The notes beneath the pieces were generated by a model that had not been told where the DNA came from, made no database searches, and saw only the letters and a list, made by a program, of their open reading frames with translations. Below, piece after piece: positions 1 through 7,256 of a stretch of 64,000 bases of DNA. The position numbers and the translations under genes are program-made. Source of the DNA: Clostridia bacterium (GTDB lineage: Bacteria; Bacillota; Clostridia; CAKSNL01; HGM11501); assembly GCA_017411325.1 (NCBI GenBank), contig JAFQQJ010000016.1, positions 1 to 64,000 of the forward strand. Direction: 5' to 3'. Positions within the stretch are counted from its first letter, which is position 1; each line of letters starts with the position of its first letter.

Positions 1-144
1 GAATGCATTTATCGGGTAAAACTTCAGACCTATGATGAAGCTCGCCTACTCATAAGTGAGTATATTCATTTCTACAACTATCAACGTATTCAATTAAAAA
101 CAAAACTGACACCACTTGAAAAGCGATGTCAGTATGTTGCTTAA
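1..144 (+). CDS. IS3-family transposase OrfB, C-terminal fragment
   Basis: The first 47 codons of the window are the end of an open frame whose start lies outside the window. The translation contains YIHFYNYQRIQ followed by LTPLEKR, the typical C-terminal end of the rve integrase core of IS3-family (IS150-like) OrfB transposases, which cut and join the insertion-sequence ends during transposition. The three catalytic DDE residues cannot be checked because most or all of them lie upstream of position 1. The frame ends with TAA and is followed by a recognisable right inverted repeat, so the right side of the element is intact. Whether the whole element is functional cannot be judged here. Confidence 0.85.
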   Translation, partial: ECIYRVKLQTYDEARLLISEYIHFYNYQRIQLKTKLTPLEKRCQYVA

Positions 145-206
145 ATTTTAATTTAATCTACCATAAAGGTCTTTTTTGTGCTGTCCGTACAAATTGGGGC
201 AGTTCA
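1..206 (+). mobile_element. Right end of an IS3-family insertion sequence
   Basis: The transposase fragment is followed by about 60 non-coding bases that end in GGGGCAGTTCA. Read inward from position 206 on the minus strand, the end is TGAACTGCCCC and continues AATTTGTAC, which fits the TGA/TGT-ACTG terminal repeats of IS3-group elements. Position 206 is therefore taken as the right boundary. The target duplication cannot be confirmed without the left end. The element sits about 20 bp beyond the 3' end of the minus-strand gene at 228-1046 and may have separated that gene from its original terminator. Confidence 0.75.
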
Positions 207-227
207 GGTGGGCGTTCAGCCTTTTTG

Positions 228-1046
228 TTATTCATTTTCGCAATTGCAGTCCGTCTGAACCTCGCACTTGTTGGGAGGGAAAAATTCCTCAATGGGGAAG
301 GATAAATCCCTGAACATATCGCAGGGGTCGTGGGGAGAGCCTTCCTCGTTATGGCAGGCAGAATCGGGAATGCAGAAGCTTGTTGCGGGAACGGAAAGCT
401 GCACCTCACGCTCCAGGCGTACCAGCATGAAAAGCCCCAAGGTTACATAGATGTTTTTGCCTTCAACCGTATCGCTGATTGCACCCTCGAAAACCCTCTG
501 TACACAGTCGGGAACGGCAGCTACATCGGTGTCGCAGGTGGGAATGGCGTCACCGTTTAATACGAGAGTATCAAGAACTATGGGATCAACCACTTCGACT
601 ACCGCATTTGGCATATTGGTCTTTTTCCAGGTGGAGAAATCAAAGCTGTCCTCTTTATACTTGGACTGGAAAATTTTCGCCTCTCCGGTGGAACCGAAAA
701 GTACAATCTTTTTATCAAACATTGCAAGACCGTCAACGGCTACGGGACGGCGAAGTCCTGTGTAGGCGTTTAATTCCACACGGAAGTAAAATTTTAAGTT
801 TACCGTGTAATAGCCCTTGTGAAAGGGAAGGGAATCCACATCGGAATAAATCCAGATAACCTCCGCCTTTTCGGCGGTGATTTTGCTTGCGGAATCAATA
901 ATTCCCTGACTTTCGGGACTTATGTAAACCCTTAAGTTTTCAAGACATTCCTTGGCTCTGCAGGAATCGTAAATCTGAGATGCATTTATGCAGACATTTT
1001 CTGTGCACGAAGAACATTCTGTTGCAGATAAAATTTTATCGTCCAT
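228..1046 (-). CDS. Conserved clostridial protein of unknown function, cysteine-rich ends
   Basis: Encodes 272 residues starting at an ATG 5 bases after an AAAAGGAGGA ribosome binding site. The N-terminus has five cysteines in the first 35 residues (pattern CSSC, then three single cysteines), and the C-terminus ends in a further cysteine-rich patch (CDMF, CEVQTDCNCE). The middle looks like a beta-rich soluble domain with a FDKKIVLFGS segment; there is no signal peptide or membrane segment. I recall closely similar proteins as widespread unnamed proteins of spore-forming Clostridia, but no reaction or partner is known to me. It is transcribed away from the T-box gene. The paired cysteine clusters could bind metal or be cross-linked in a spore layer; this is inference only. 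Confidence 0.75.
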   Translation of the reverse strand: MDDKILSATECSSCTENVCINASQIYDSCRAKECLENLRVYISPESQGIIDSASKITAEKAEVIWIYSDVDSLPFHKGYYTVNLKFYFRVELNAYTGLRRPVAVDGLAMFDKKIVLFGSTGEAKIFQSKYKEDSFDFSTWKKTNMPNAVVEVVDPIVLDTLVLNGDAIPTCDTDVAAVPDCVQRVFEGAISDTVEGKNIYVTLGLFMLVRLEREVQLSVPATSFCIPDSACHNEEGSPHDPCDMFRDLSFPIEEFFPPNKCEVQTDCNCENE

Positions 1047-1135
1047 AAAAATCCTCCTTTTATATGGGGCAAACTTTTATAAATGCTCCTTTTCAATACA
1101 TCTTATGAAAAAAATAAAAAAATGTGAAAAAATTA

Positions 1136-1164
1136 TTGACAAATGAAAAATAGTGTGCTATAAT
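1136..1164 (+). promoter_or_regulatory. Sigma-A promoter of the T-box transcript
   Basis: TTGACA (1136-1141) and TATAAT (1159-1164) are exact consensus hexamers separated by 17 bp. The expected transcript start, near 1171, lies just before the first T-box stem. Confidence 0.85.
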
Positions 1165-1169
1165 TCAGA

Positions 1170-1427
1170 AAAATTAATAATAAAGACTGTGACGAAGACG
1201 GTCGTACATCTGAGTTTTCAGAGAGTCTGCGTAAGGTGCGAGCAGATAACAGGATGATACAAGGACCCATCACTTCCGAGTCGGAGGGCTGAATAAAAAG
1301 TAGGCTTCTCCCGAGAATGCTGCGTCAGTGCATAGGGCTTGTTGGAGCCTGAAGAGTGGTGCGAAAGCACAAATTGAGTGGTACCGCGGGTAATGTAACT
1401 CGTCTCAAGTATGAGACGGGTTTTTTT
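1170..1427 (+). promoter_or_regulatory. T-box riboswitch leader with terminator
   Basis: T-box leaders bind uncharged tRNA and allow read-through of a terminator when the cognate amino acid is scarce. The hallmarks are present in order: a Stem I with AGAGAG (1220-1225) and the GGTG element of the distal loop, the AGTAGG element (about 1299-1304), the T-box itself GAGTGGTACCGCGGG (1376-1390), and a terminator with stem CGTCTCA/TGAGACG (1401-1418) followed by seven T. The best specifier codon is ATC at 1269-1271 (isoleucine): it is followed by a purine and lies at the usual distance before CCGAG. CCC (proline) is the main alternative. The downstream gene is an acyl-CoA ligase, not a tRNA synthetase, which is unusual. 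Confidence 0.93.
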
Positions 1428-1488
1428 GTTTTTACTTAGCTTAAAATTGAAAATTTTCAATATATAAAAAATTTTATGAGGTGATTAC

Positions 1489-3744
1489 ATGAACAGCAAA
1501 TTAAAAGAAATTGCACTCCGTGTGAAGGAGCTTCGCGAAATTAAGGGCTACACTACAGCCGAAATGGCAAGCTTTGCGGACGTGACAGAGGCAACATACC
1601 TTTCCTTTGAAAAGGGAGAGTCGGATTTCGGGTTCACCTTTATTTATAAGTGCGCCCAGGCTTTCGGCGTAGAAATTAAGGACCTTTTAGAGGGTTCAAG
1701 CCCAATGCTTTCCTTATACAACTATGTGAAAAAGGGAGAGGGAATGCCCATCGAAAGAAAATCAGGCTTTTACTATCAGCATCTTGCACCCTCCTTCAAA
1801 AATAAAACGGCTGAGCCTTTCTTAGTTAAAATACCTTATATCGAGGGCGAAACCTCTTATTCCTCCCACGCAGGTCAGGAGCTTGACATCGTTGTATCGG
1901 GAAGACTTAAGATAACAATAAACGAACGTACGGAAATCTTAGAGCCCGGCGACAGCATTTACTATGACAGCAGTGCGCCCCACGCCCTTTCCGCAATGGA
2001 TAACGCGCCCTGCGAAATTTACGCAATTGTTATGGCGGGCGAGGAAAAGGCGGAAGCTGAGAAAAAGACCGTTACAGTAAGAAAGAGCACAGGCAAAACC
2101 GTGGCAGACGACTTTATTGACTGCGTAACAAATGAAGACGGCGTGCTTCAGAAGATAAGCTTCAAAAATGCGGATAAGTTCAACTTTGCATTTGACTGTG
2201 TTGATGCAATTGCTGATAAAACTCCCGACAAGACCGCTATGATGTGGGTGTCCGGCGACGGTAAGGACAGGCGCTTTACCTTCGGCGATATGAAGAAATA
2301 TTCCAATATGACAGCAAACTACTTTGAAAGCCTCGGAATAAAGAGGGGCGACACCGTAATGATCGTTCTTAAGCGTCATTATCAGTTCTGGTTTACAATG
2401 CTTGCCCTTCATAAAATCGGTGCGGTAACAATTCCCGCAACAAATCAGTTAGTTGAACACGACTTTGAATACCGCTATAAGGCGGCAGGTGTTGCGGCAG
2501 TTATCTGTACCGCTGACGGTGAGGTATCAGACCACGCGGCAAAGGCGGCAGAGGGCAGAAACATCACCAAAATTATGGTGGGCGGATGTAAGGACGGATG
2601 GCACGACTTCAACGCCGAAATGGAAAAATGCTCCGACGTTTATGAGCGCACGGAAAATTCACCCTGCGGCGACGATACAATGCTTATGCTCTTTACATCA
2701 GGTACAACGGGCTATCCCAGAATTGCGGCACACTCTTATAAGTATGCACTTGGACACTACATCACAGCTAAATACTGGCACAATGTAAATCCCGACGGAC
2801 TTCACTTTACCATTTCCGACACCGGTTGGGGTAAGGCTCTCTGGGGTAAGTTCTACGGTCAGTGGCTCTGCGAAGCAGGTGTATTCACCTATGACTTTGA
2901 CCGCTTCAAGTCAGAAGAAATTCTTCCCATGTTTGCAAAATACAACATCACAACCTTCTGTGCACCTCCCACAATGTACCGCTTCTTCATAAAGGAAGAT
3001 TTGTCAAAGTATGATTTGTCTTCCATCGAATATGCGACAACAGCAGGGGAGGCGTTAAATCCCGAGGTAAGCAACAAGTTCCGCGAGGCTACAGGTCTTA
3101 CCATTATGGAAGGCTTCGGTCAGACGGAAACAACCCTTGCAATCGGCAACCTTGTGGGCACACATCCGAAGCTTGGATCTATGGGACTTCCCAGCCCCCT
3201 TTACGATGTAACCCTTCTTGATGCGGACGGCAAGGAATGTGCACCCGGTGAAGCAGGTGAAATCTGTATCAGAACAAGTGAAGAAGTTCCCGCAGGACTC
3301 TTCAAGGGCTATTATCTTGATGAAGCTAAGACAAAGGAAGCTTGGCACGACGGCTACTATCACACCGGCGATCAGGCAACAAGGGACGAGGAAGGCTACT
3401 TCTTCTATGTGGGCAGAATCGACGACGTTATAAAGTCCTCCGGCTACAGAATCGGACCCTTCGAAATCGAAAGCGTAATCATGGAGCTTCCCTATGTTCT
3501 TGAATGTGCAATCACCGCAGTACCCGACGAAATTAGAGGTCAGATTGTAAAGGCTACAATCGTTTTAGTAAAGGGCAAGGAAGGCTCTGACGAACTTAAG
3601 AAGGAAATTCAGGAATATGTAAAGAAGAGAACCGCTCCTTACAAATATCCCAGAATCGTTGACTTCGTGGCAGAGCTTCCCAAAACCATCAGCGGTAAGG
3701 TAAGACGAGTAGAAATAAGAGAAAACGATAAAAACAGAAAATGA
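1489..3744 (+). CDS. XRE HTH-cupin-AMP-forming acyl-CoA ligase fusion
   Basis: A 751-residue protein with three parts: an XRE-type helix-turn-helix (about 7-63), a cupin (about 105-190, with SSHAGQELDIVVSG and PHALS ligand-type histidines), and a complete acyl-adenylate ligase (about 220-750). The ligase has the ATP loop LFTSGTTGYPR (about 400-411), YHTGD (about 623), the hinge region GRIDDVIKSSGYRIGPFEIE, and the C-terminal catalytic lysine in ISGKVRRVE (about 736). It should convert a carboxylic acid, ATP and CoA to acyl-CoA, AMP and pyrophosphate; the C-terminal half resembles short/medium-chain ligases. The start follows GAGGTGATTAC. Control is by the T-box upstream. With an isoleucine-type T-box, a branched-chain acid such as 2-methylbutyrate is an attractive but unproven substrate. 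The HTH and cupin may sense a ligand or DNA. Confidence 0.9.
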   Translation: MNSKLKEIALRVKELREIKGYTTAEMASFADVTEATYLSFEKGESDFGFTFIYKCAQAFGVEIKDLLEGSSPMLSLYNYVKKGEGMPIERKSGFYYQHLAPSFKNKTAEPFLVKIPYIEGETSYSSHAGQELDIVVSGRLKITINERTEILEPGDSIYYDSSAPHALSAMDNAPCEIYAIVMAGEEKAEAEKKTVTVRKSTGKTVADDFIDCVTNEDGVLQKISFKNADKFNFAFDCVDAIADKTPDKTAMMWVSGDGKDRRFTFGDMKKYSNMTANYFESLGIKRGDTVMIVLKRHYQFWFTMLALHKIGAVTIPATNQLVEHDFEYRYKAAGVAAVICTADGEVSDHAAKAAEGRNITKIMVGGCKDGWHDFNAEMEKCSDVYERTENSPCGDDTMLMLFTSGTTGYPRIAAHSYKYALGHYITAKYWHNVNPDGLHFTISDTGWGKALWGKFYGQWLCEAGVFTYDFDRFKSEEILPMFAKYNITTFCAPPTMYRFFIKEDLSKYDLSSIEYATTAGEALNPEVSNKFREATGLTIMEGFGQTETTLAIGNLVGTHPKLGSMGLPSPLYDVTLLDADGKECAPGEAGEICIRTSEEVPAGLFKGYYLDEAKTKEAWHDGYYHTGDQATRDEEGYFFYVGRIDDVIKSSGYRIGPFEIESVIMELPYVLECAITAVPDEIRGQIVKATIVLVKGKEGSDELKKEIQEYVKKRTAPYKYPRIVDFVAELPKTISGKVRRVEIRENDKNRK

Positions 3745-3750
3745 TATTTT

Positions 3751-3780
3751 GCGGCTGTGAAATTCACAGCCGCTTTTTCT
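3751..3780 (+). terminator. Terminator after the ligase gene
   Basis: A perfect 11-bp stem, GCGGCTGTGAA with TTCACAGCCGC around a single A, is followed by a T-rich run. It lies 6 bp after the stop codon. Confidence 0.9.
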
Positions 3781-3833
3781 ATTCACACATTTTTCCTTTT
3801 TACATAATATGGTTTTGTAGGAGGGAGATTGAG

Positions 3834-3986
3834 TTGAAGAGAAGAAAAGGAACATCGTTATGTACCTGTGCCGTGGCATTTGCTCTCGGAGCGCTTCTTG
3901 CATTTATTATGCCCGTGTGGTTTATTGCCGCTATGGAGGCTGTTATAATTCTTATCTTCGGCTATATACTCTTTTTCGGATGTTAG
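3834..3986 (+). CDS. Small two-helix membrane protein, 50 aa
   Basis: TTG start (3834) placed 6-8 bases after the strong ribosome binding site GGAGGGA; an upstream in-frame extension lacks such a site and would overlap the terminator. The product has a basic N-terminus (KRRKG) and two hydrophobic stretches separated by MPVW, so it is probably a membrane hairpin with cysteines at residues 10 and 12 and a final cysteine. Small hydrophobic proteins of this kind are common and unnamed in Clostridia. It lies 10 bp before the spoVM-like gene and probably shares its transcript, so a sporulation role is possible, but no function is known. Confidence 0.65.
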   Translation: MKRRKGTSLCTCAVAFALGALLAFIMPVWFIAAMEAVIILIFGYILFFGC

Positions 3987-3996
3987 GAGGGTTTTT

Positions 3997-4068
3997 ATGA
4001 AGGTAGTAGTTATCAAACCGTCAAAATTCGTGGGTGCAATACTTAAGAAAGCATTTAAGATAAAATAA
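3997..4068 (+). CDS. spoVM: SpoVM-like amphipathic spore-coat anchor peptide, 23 aa
   Basis: The ATG follows TTAGGAGGGTTTTT. The 23-residue product begins MKVVVIKPSKFVGAILKK and fits the SpoVM pattern MKxxxIKxxKFxGxI; Bacillus SpoVM is 26 residues with the same basic-hydrophobic amphipathic helix. SpoVM sits on the convex forespore membrane, anchors SpoIVA at the start of coat assembly and inhibits the FtsH protease. In Bacillus the proline at position 9 is important for recognising membrane curvature; here the proline is at position 8 and serine at 9, a one-residue shift. It is placed directly before the spoIIIA operon but separated from it by a terminator. The gene is far below the usual length cut-off, so automated annotation would probably miss it. 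Confidence 0.8.
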   Translation: MKVVVIKPSKFVGAILKKAFKIK

Positions 4069-4104
4069 AAACATCTGCATACATAAGAAAAAATCAAAAG
4101 AGGA

Positions 4105-4136
4105 TTGGGGCTGTGAATTTTCACAGCTCTTTTTTG
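4105..4136 (+). terminator. Terminator after spoVM-like gene
   Basis: Stem GCTGTGA/TCACAGC around ATTT, followed by CTCTTTTTTG. It isolates the small genes from spoIIIAA. Confidence 0.85.
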
Positions 4137-4196
4137 TTCTAACTGTGAGGACATGCTAATATAATGAGGTAAGACTAAGATAAAGGCGGAGATTTA

Positions 4197-5120
4197 ATGG
4201 ACAAAGGACTTAAGTTTTTAGCCAGCAACTACTTCCCCGAAAGGCTTAAAAAAATTATGCTTTCGGATTTGGCATCACCGGAACGTACCGAGGAGATAAG
4301 GCTAAAGGCAAAGGGCGCTTTATGTGTTCTTAAAAAAAGCGGACTTTATTTCCTCGGAGAAAACGGTGAGAGTACGGAATACGAAAAGGCGGCGTTTTTT
4401 TCAAAGGAGGAGCTTTCTGAAACAGTGACTCTTCTTTGCGAAAATTCGGTATATTCAAACCAGGAGCACATTAAAAAAGGCTTTATTCCGCTTAGGGGCG
4501 GGCACCGCGCGGGAATAACGGGACGGTGCGTTACGGAAAACGGAAAAATAAAATACATAACGGATTTTTCTGCCGTAAATATAAGAGTTGCCGGGGAAGT
4601 TATAGGGGCGTCGGACAAGGCTTTTCATAAAATTTATAAGGACGGTACGGTAAGAAATACCCTCATAATTTCACCGCCGGGATGCGGAAAAACCACTATG
4701 CTCCGCGATATTGCAAGAAAGCTGGGAAGTCCTTACTGCATGAAAAAGGTGGCAATTGCAGATGAGAGAGGCGAAATTGCCGCCTGCTTTGAAGGAATCG
4801 CCGAAAACGACATCGGAAGCCTTTCCTTTGTTATGGACAACTGCCCCAGGGCAGAAGGTATTCTTGCTATGGTAAGAGCTATGAATCCCGATGTGGTAAT
4901 AACGGACGAAATCGGAACAAGAGACGATGCCGATGCCGTTATGCAGGCGGTCAATTCGGGCGTTTCTGTTATTACAACGGCACACGGATACTCGCTTTCC
5001 GACGTAAAGAAAAAGGCAGGCATAAAGGAACTGTTATCGGAAGGAGCCTTCAGGAAAGTGCTTGTTTTAAGCAGAAGGAACGGTCCCGGCACCGTGGAGG
5101 AAATAATTGATTTATGTTGA
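4197..5120 (+). CDS. spoIIIAA: Stage III sporulation protein AA, ATPase of the feeding-tube complex
   Basis: 307 residues, the same length as the Bacillus protein. SpoIIIAA is a secretion-type ATPase on the mother-cell side of the SpoIIIA-SpoIIQ channel that keeps the engulfed forespore active. The Walker A loop PPGCGKTTMLRD lies at about 160-171, and the Walker B stretch VVITDEIGTRDD at about 235-246, followed by a histidine-containing TTAHG switch. The start follows GGCGGAGATTTA. It is the first of eight consecutive spoIIIA genes and overlaps spoIIIAB by 7 bp. In Bacillus the operon is read by sigma-E; I found no convincing sigma-E promoter in the 60 bp between the terminator and this start. 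Confidence 0.97.
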   Translation: MDKGLKFLASNYFPERLKKIMLSDLASPERTEEIRLKAKGALCVLKKSGLYFLGENGESTEYEKAAFFSKEELSETVTLLCENSVYSNQEHIKKGFIPLRGGHRAGITGRCVTENGKIKYITDFSAVNIRVAGEVIGASDKAFHKIYKDGTVRNTLIISPPGCGKTTMLRDIARKLGSPYCMKKVAIADERGEIAACFEGIAENDIGSLSFVMDNCPRAEGILAMVRAMNPDVVITDEIGTRDDADAVMQAVNSGVSVITTAHGYSLSDVKKKAGIKELLSEGAFRKVLVLSRRNGPGTVEEIIDLC

Positions 5121-5536
5121 AACTTTGGGGTGCTGCAATCACAGTTATGGCTTTTTATGCTATGGGAGTAAAGGTGGCAGAAGAAAGACGAAGAAGGCTT
5201 GAATTTATCGAAAAAATGATAGTTTCTCTTTCGGATTTCAAAGAAGCGGTAACTTTTTTTGCGTTGCCGATTCCGAAAGCCCTTGAAAGAAGCGGGATAG
5301 AAAAGCATAAAAGTCTTATGGATAAGCTTTCTGACGGGGATAAAAAGGATTTTGCCCTTTTCTTAAAGGGTATAAGGTCGGAAACGGCGGAAGGTCAGCT
5401 TTCAAACATAGCCGCATATGAAAAAAAGCTTCTTTCAGAAGAGGTCGAGGAAAGGCTGAAATATAAAAAGGAAGCGAAGCTTGTAAAGGGTGGCTTTCTG
5501 CTTTTCGGACTTTTAATTACGGTTTTGCTTATGTAA
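5114..5536 (+). CDS. spoIIIAB: Stage III sporulation protein AB
   Basis: 140 residues, shorter than the roughly 170 of Bacillus. SpoIIIAB is a membrane protein of the SpoIIIA channel with similarity to type II secretion GspF. There is an N-terminal hydrophobic segment (LWGAAITVMAFYAMGVKVA), a long charged helical region (EERRRRLEFIEKMI) and a C-terminal hydrophobic segment (GGFLLFGLLITVLLM) that ends the protein. The ATG overlaps the end of spoIIIAA, indicating translational coupling. The shortening lies in the middle cytoplasmic helices; both membrane segments remain, so it is probably a compact but functional form. Confidence 0.93.
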   Translation: MLKLWGAAITVMAFYAMGVKVAEERRRRLEFIEKMIVSLSDFKEAVTFFALPIPKALERSGIEKHKSLMDKLSDGDKKDFALFLKGIRSETAEGQLSNIAAYEKKLLSEEVEERLKYKKEAKLVKGGFLLFGLLITVLLM

Positions 5537-5548
5537 TCGGAGGAATAA

Positions 5549-5743
5549 ATGGGAATAGAATTTGTCTTCAAGGTGGCGGGAGTAGGGCTTATCGTTGCCG
5601 TGCTTAATATGATTGTCGGAAAATCAGGCAGGGATGAACAGGCACTTCTTGTCACCATAGCGGGGCTTATTGTGGTTCTTGCACTTGTAATTCCTGAGAT
5701 AGGAAATCTTTTCGAAAGCATTAAAGCGGTGTTCGGACTATGA
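5549..5743 (+). CDS. spoIIIAC: Stage III sporulation protein AC
   Basis: 64 residues with two membrane segments and the conserved short connecting loop with GKSGRDEQA. SpoIIIAC is a small integral membrane subunit of the mother-cell side of the SpoIIIA-Q complex and is related to SpoIIIAD. The ATG follows ATCGGAGGAATAA. It lies 12 bp after spoIIIAB and overlaps spoIIIAD by 4 bp (ATGA). Length and order match the family. Confidence 0.95.
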   Translation: MGIEFVFKVAGVGLIVAVLNMIVGKSGRDEQALLVTIAGLIVVLALVIPEIGNLFESIKAVFGL

Positions 5744-6123
5744 TTGTAAAAATAGCGGGAATATGCATTCTGGGAAGCGTTGCGTGTATATTTTTCAGGC
5801 AGAGCGGCAGAAGTGAATTTGCCGTTCTTACGGCACTTGCCATCGGAGTGTATGTGCTTTTTGTAAGCTTTTCGGAGGTATCCGTTGTTATGGAAACACT
5901 TCGGAATCTGGCAGAAAAAACCGGTCTTGATACCGGAATATACAAAACAGTAATGAAAATAACCGCTGTTGCCTGCATAACCCAGAGTGCATCGGAGCTT
6001 TGCAGGGATGCGGGAGAAGGCTCGCTTTCGGGAAAGGTGGAGCTTTTCGGGAAAATTATTATATGTGCGGCAGCTATACCTGCTGTTACCGCCTTATTCG
6101 GGATAATAGCGGATTTGCTGTGA
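5740..6123 (+). CDS. spoIIIAD: Stage III sporulation protein AD
   Basis: 127 residues, close to the Bacillus length, with four hydrophobic segments. Its N-terminal half (VACIFFRQSGRSEFAVL) is visibly similar to SpoIIIAC, as known for this pair. It is an integral membrane component of the SpoIIIA channel. It starts inside the last codons of spoIIIAC and ends 15 bp before spoIIIAE. Confidence 0.95.
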   Translation: MIVKIAGICILGSVACIFFRQSGRSEFAVLTALAIGVYVLFVSFSEVSVVMETLRNLAEKTGLDTGIYKTVMKITAVACITQSASELCRDAGEGSLSGKVELFGKIIICAAAIPAVTALFGIIADLL

Positions 6124-6138
6124 TATACGGAGATTAAA

Positions 6139-7254
6139 ATGAAAATATTTATACTTGTTCTGAGCCTTTTGTGCTTCTCTTTTGTGCCGTCTTATGCCTC
6201 GGAAACGGCGGACATAACCGGGGTGGAAAACTCCATAAGTGAAAGGGCGATGGAAAATATAGTAAAAGCATCACCGGAGTTTTCTTTTTACGGAACGGTG
6301 GAAAAAATAAAAAACGGCAATTATGAATCAAACCTTAAAGGAATGCTTAGAAAGGGAGCCGATATGTTTCTTTCTGAGATACGGGCAAATGCCGTGATAA
6401 TGGGATGCGTAATGATGCTTGGGATTCTTTGCTCCTTTATATCAAATCTTGCATCCTCCTTTAAAAACGGCGGAGTAAGCGATGCGGCTTTTTTATGCTG
6501 TTATGCTGTTCTGGCAGGGCTTTCTGCAACAGGCTTTAAGGAAATATCGGAATGTGCAAAAGGAGCGATTGAGGATATGGGCTTTTTTATAAAGTCGCTT
6601 GTTCCGTTTTTATCTGTTCTTTCTGCGTCAGAGGGAAGGGTTATTACGGCATCGGTACTGCATACGGAAATCCTTGTGGCAACGGCTGTAAGCTCGTATA
6701 TAACGGAAAGGGTAATTCTGCCGCTTGTCTATGCTTCATTTGCACTGAAGTTTATAAACAATATAACGGAAAATAAAACACTTGCCAACTTTTCTGTAAT
6801 GGCAGATAAATTTGCCAGAAGAATTTTAAGCTTCACACTGCTTATATTTACTGCTGTATTAAGCCTTTCGGGCTTTGCGGCGGGAACGGTTGAAAATATG
6901 GGAATGAAAACAGCACGCTTTGCGGTAAGCAGCTTTGTCCCGGTGGCGGGAGGTGCTTTGGCAGACAGTGTTTCTGCGGTGACGGCTTCCTTCGGTATGA
7001 TTAAAAATTCGGCGGGGATTGCGGGGATAATGGCGATTCTTTTAATGGCGGCATATCCTGTAATAAAGTGTGCCGCAGTAAGCTTTATCTACAGCTTTAC
7101 GGGAGCCCTTATAGAGCCTTTGTGTGATACACGTCTTTCAAGGGCGGTAACTTCGGTGGGGGAGGTTATGGGTATGCTTTTCGGAATTGTATCAATTAGT
7201 GCTGCGCAGTATGTTATAGCCTCAGCCATACTTCTTTTTACATACGGAGGATAA
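6139..7254 (+). CDS. spoIIIAE: Stage III sporulation protein AE
   Basis: 371 residues starting with a cleavable-type signal (MKIFILVLSLLCFSFVPSYA) and containing about seven to eight membrane segments after residue 80. SpoIIIAE is the largest integral membrane subunit of the SpoIIIA complex, needed for sigma-G activity in the forespore. The extracytoplasmic N-terminal stretch (SERAMENIVK, KGMLRKGADMFLSEI) and the later PVAGGALADSVSAV segment are family features. The start follows ACGGAGATTAAA, and the stop is 2 bp before spoIIIAF. Confidence 0.96.
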   Translation: MKIFILVLSLLCFSFVPSYASETADITGVENSISERAMENIVKASPEFSFYGTVEKIKNGNYESNLKGMLRKGADMFLSEIRANAVIMGCVMMLGILCSFISNLASSFKNGGVSDAAFLCCYAVLAGLSATGFKEISECAKGAIEDMGFFIKSLVPFLSVLSASEGRVITASVLHTEILVATAVSSYITERVILPLVYASFALKFINNITENKTLANFSVMADKFARRILSFTLLIFTAVLSLSGFAAGTVENMGMKTARFAVSSFVPVAGGALADSVSAVTASFGMIKNSAGIAGIMAILLMAAYPVIKCAAVSFIYSFTGALIEPLCDTRLSRAVTSVGEVMGMLFGIVSISAAQYVIASAILLFTYGG

Positions 7255-7256
7255 CG

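Noticed and set aside
1060-1120. Sigma-K-like promoter (CATAAGAT with an upstream AC) for the gene at 228-1046
   Set aside because: The consensus is too short to stand out in such AT-rich sequence.
4137-4196. Sigma-E promoter for spoIIIAA
   Set aside because: The best -10 candidate, CATGCTAAT near 4153, has no matching -35 element at the right distance.
4733-5308. Long minus-strand frame of 191 codons opposite spoIIIAA/AB
   Set aside because: It is a shadow of a clearly functional operon, without its own ribosome binding site or family resemblance.
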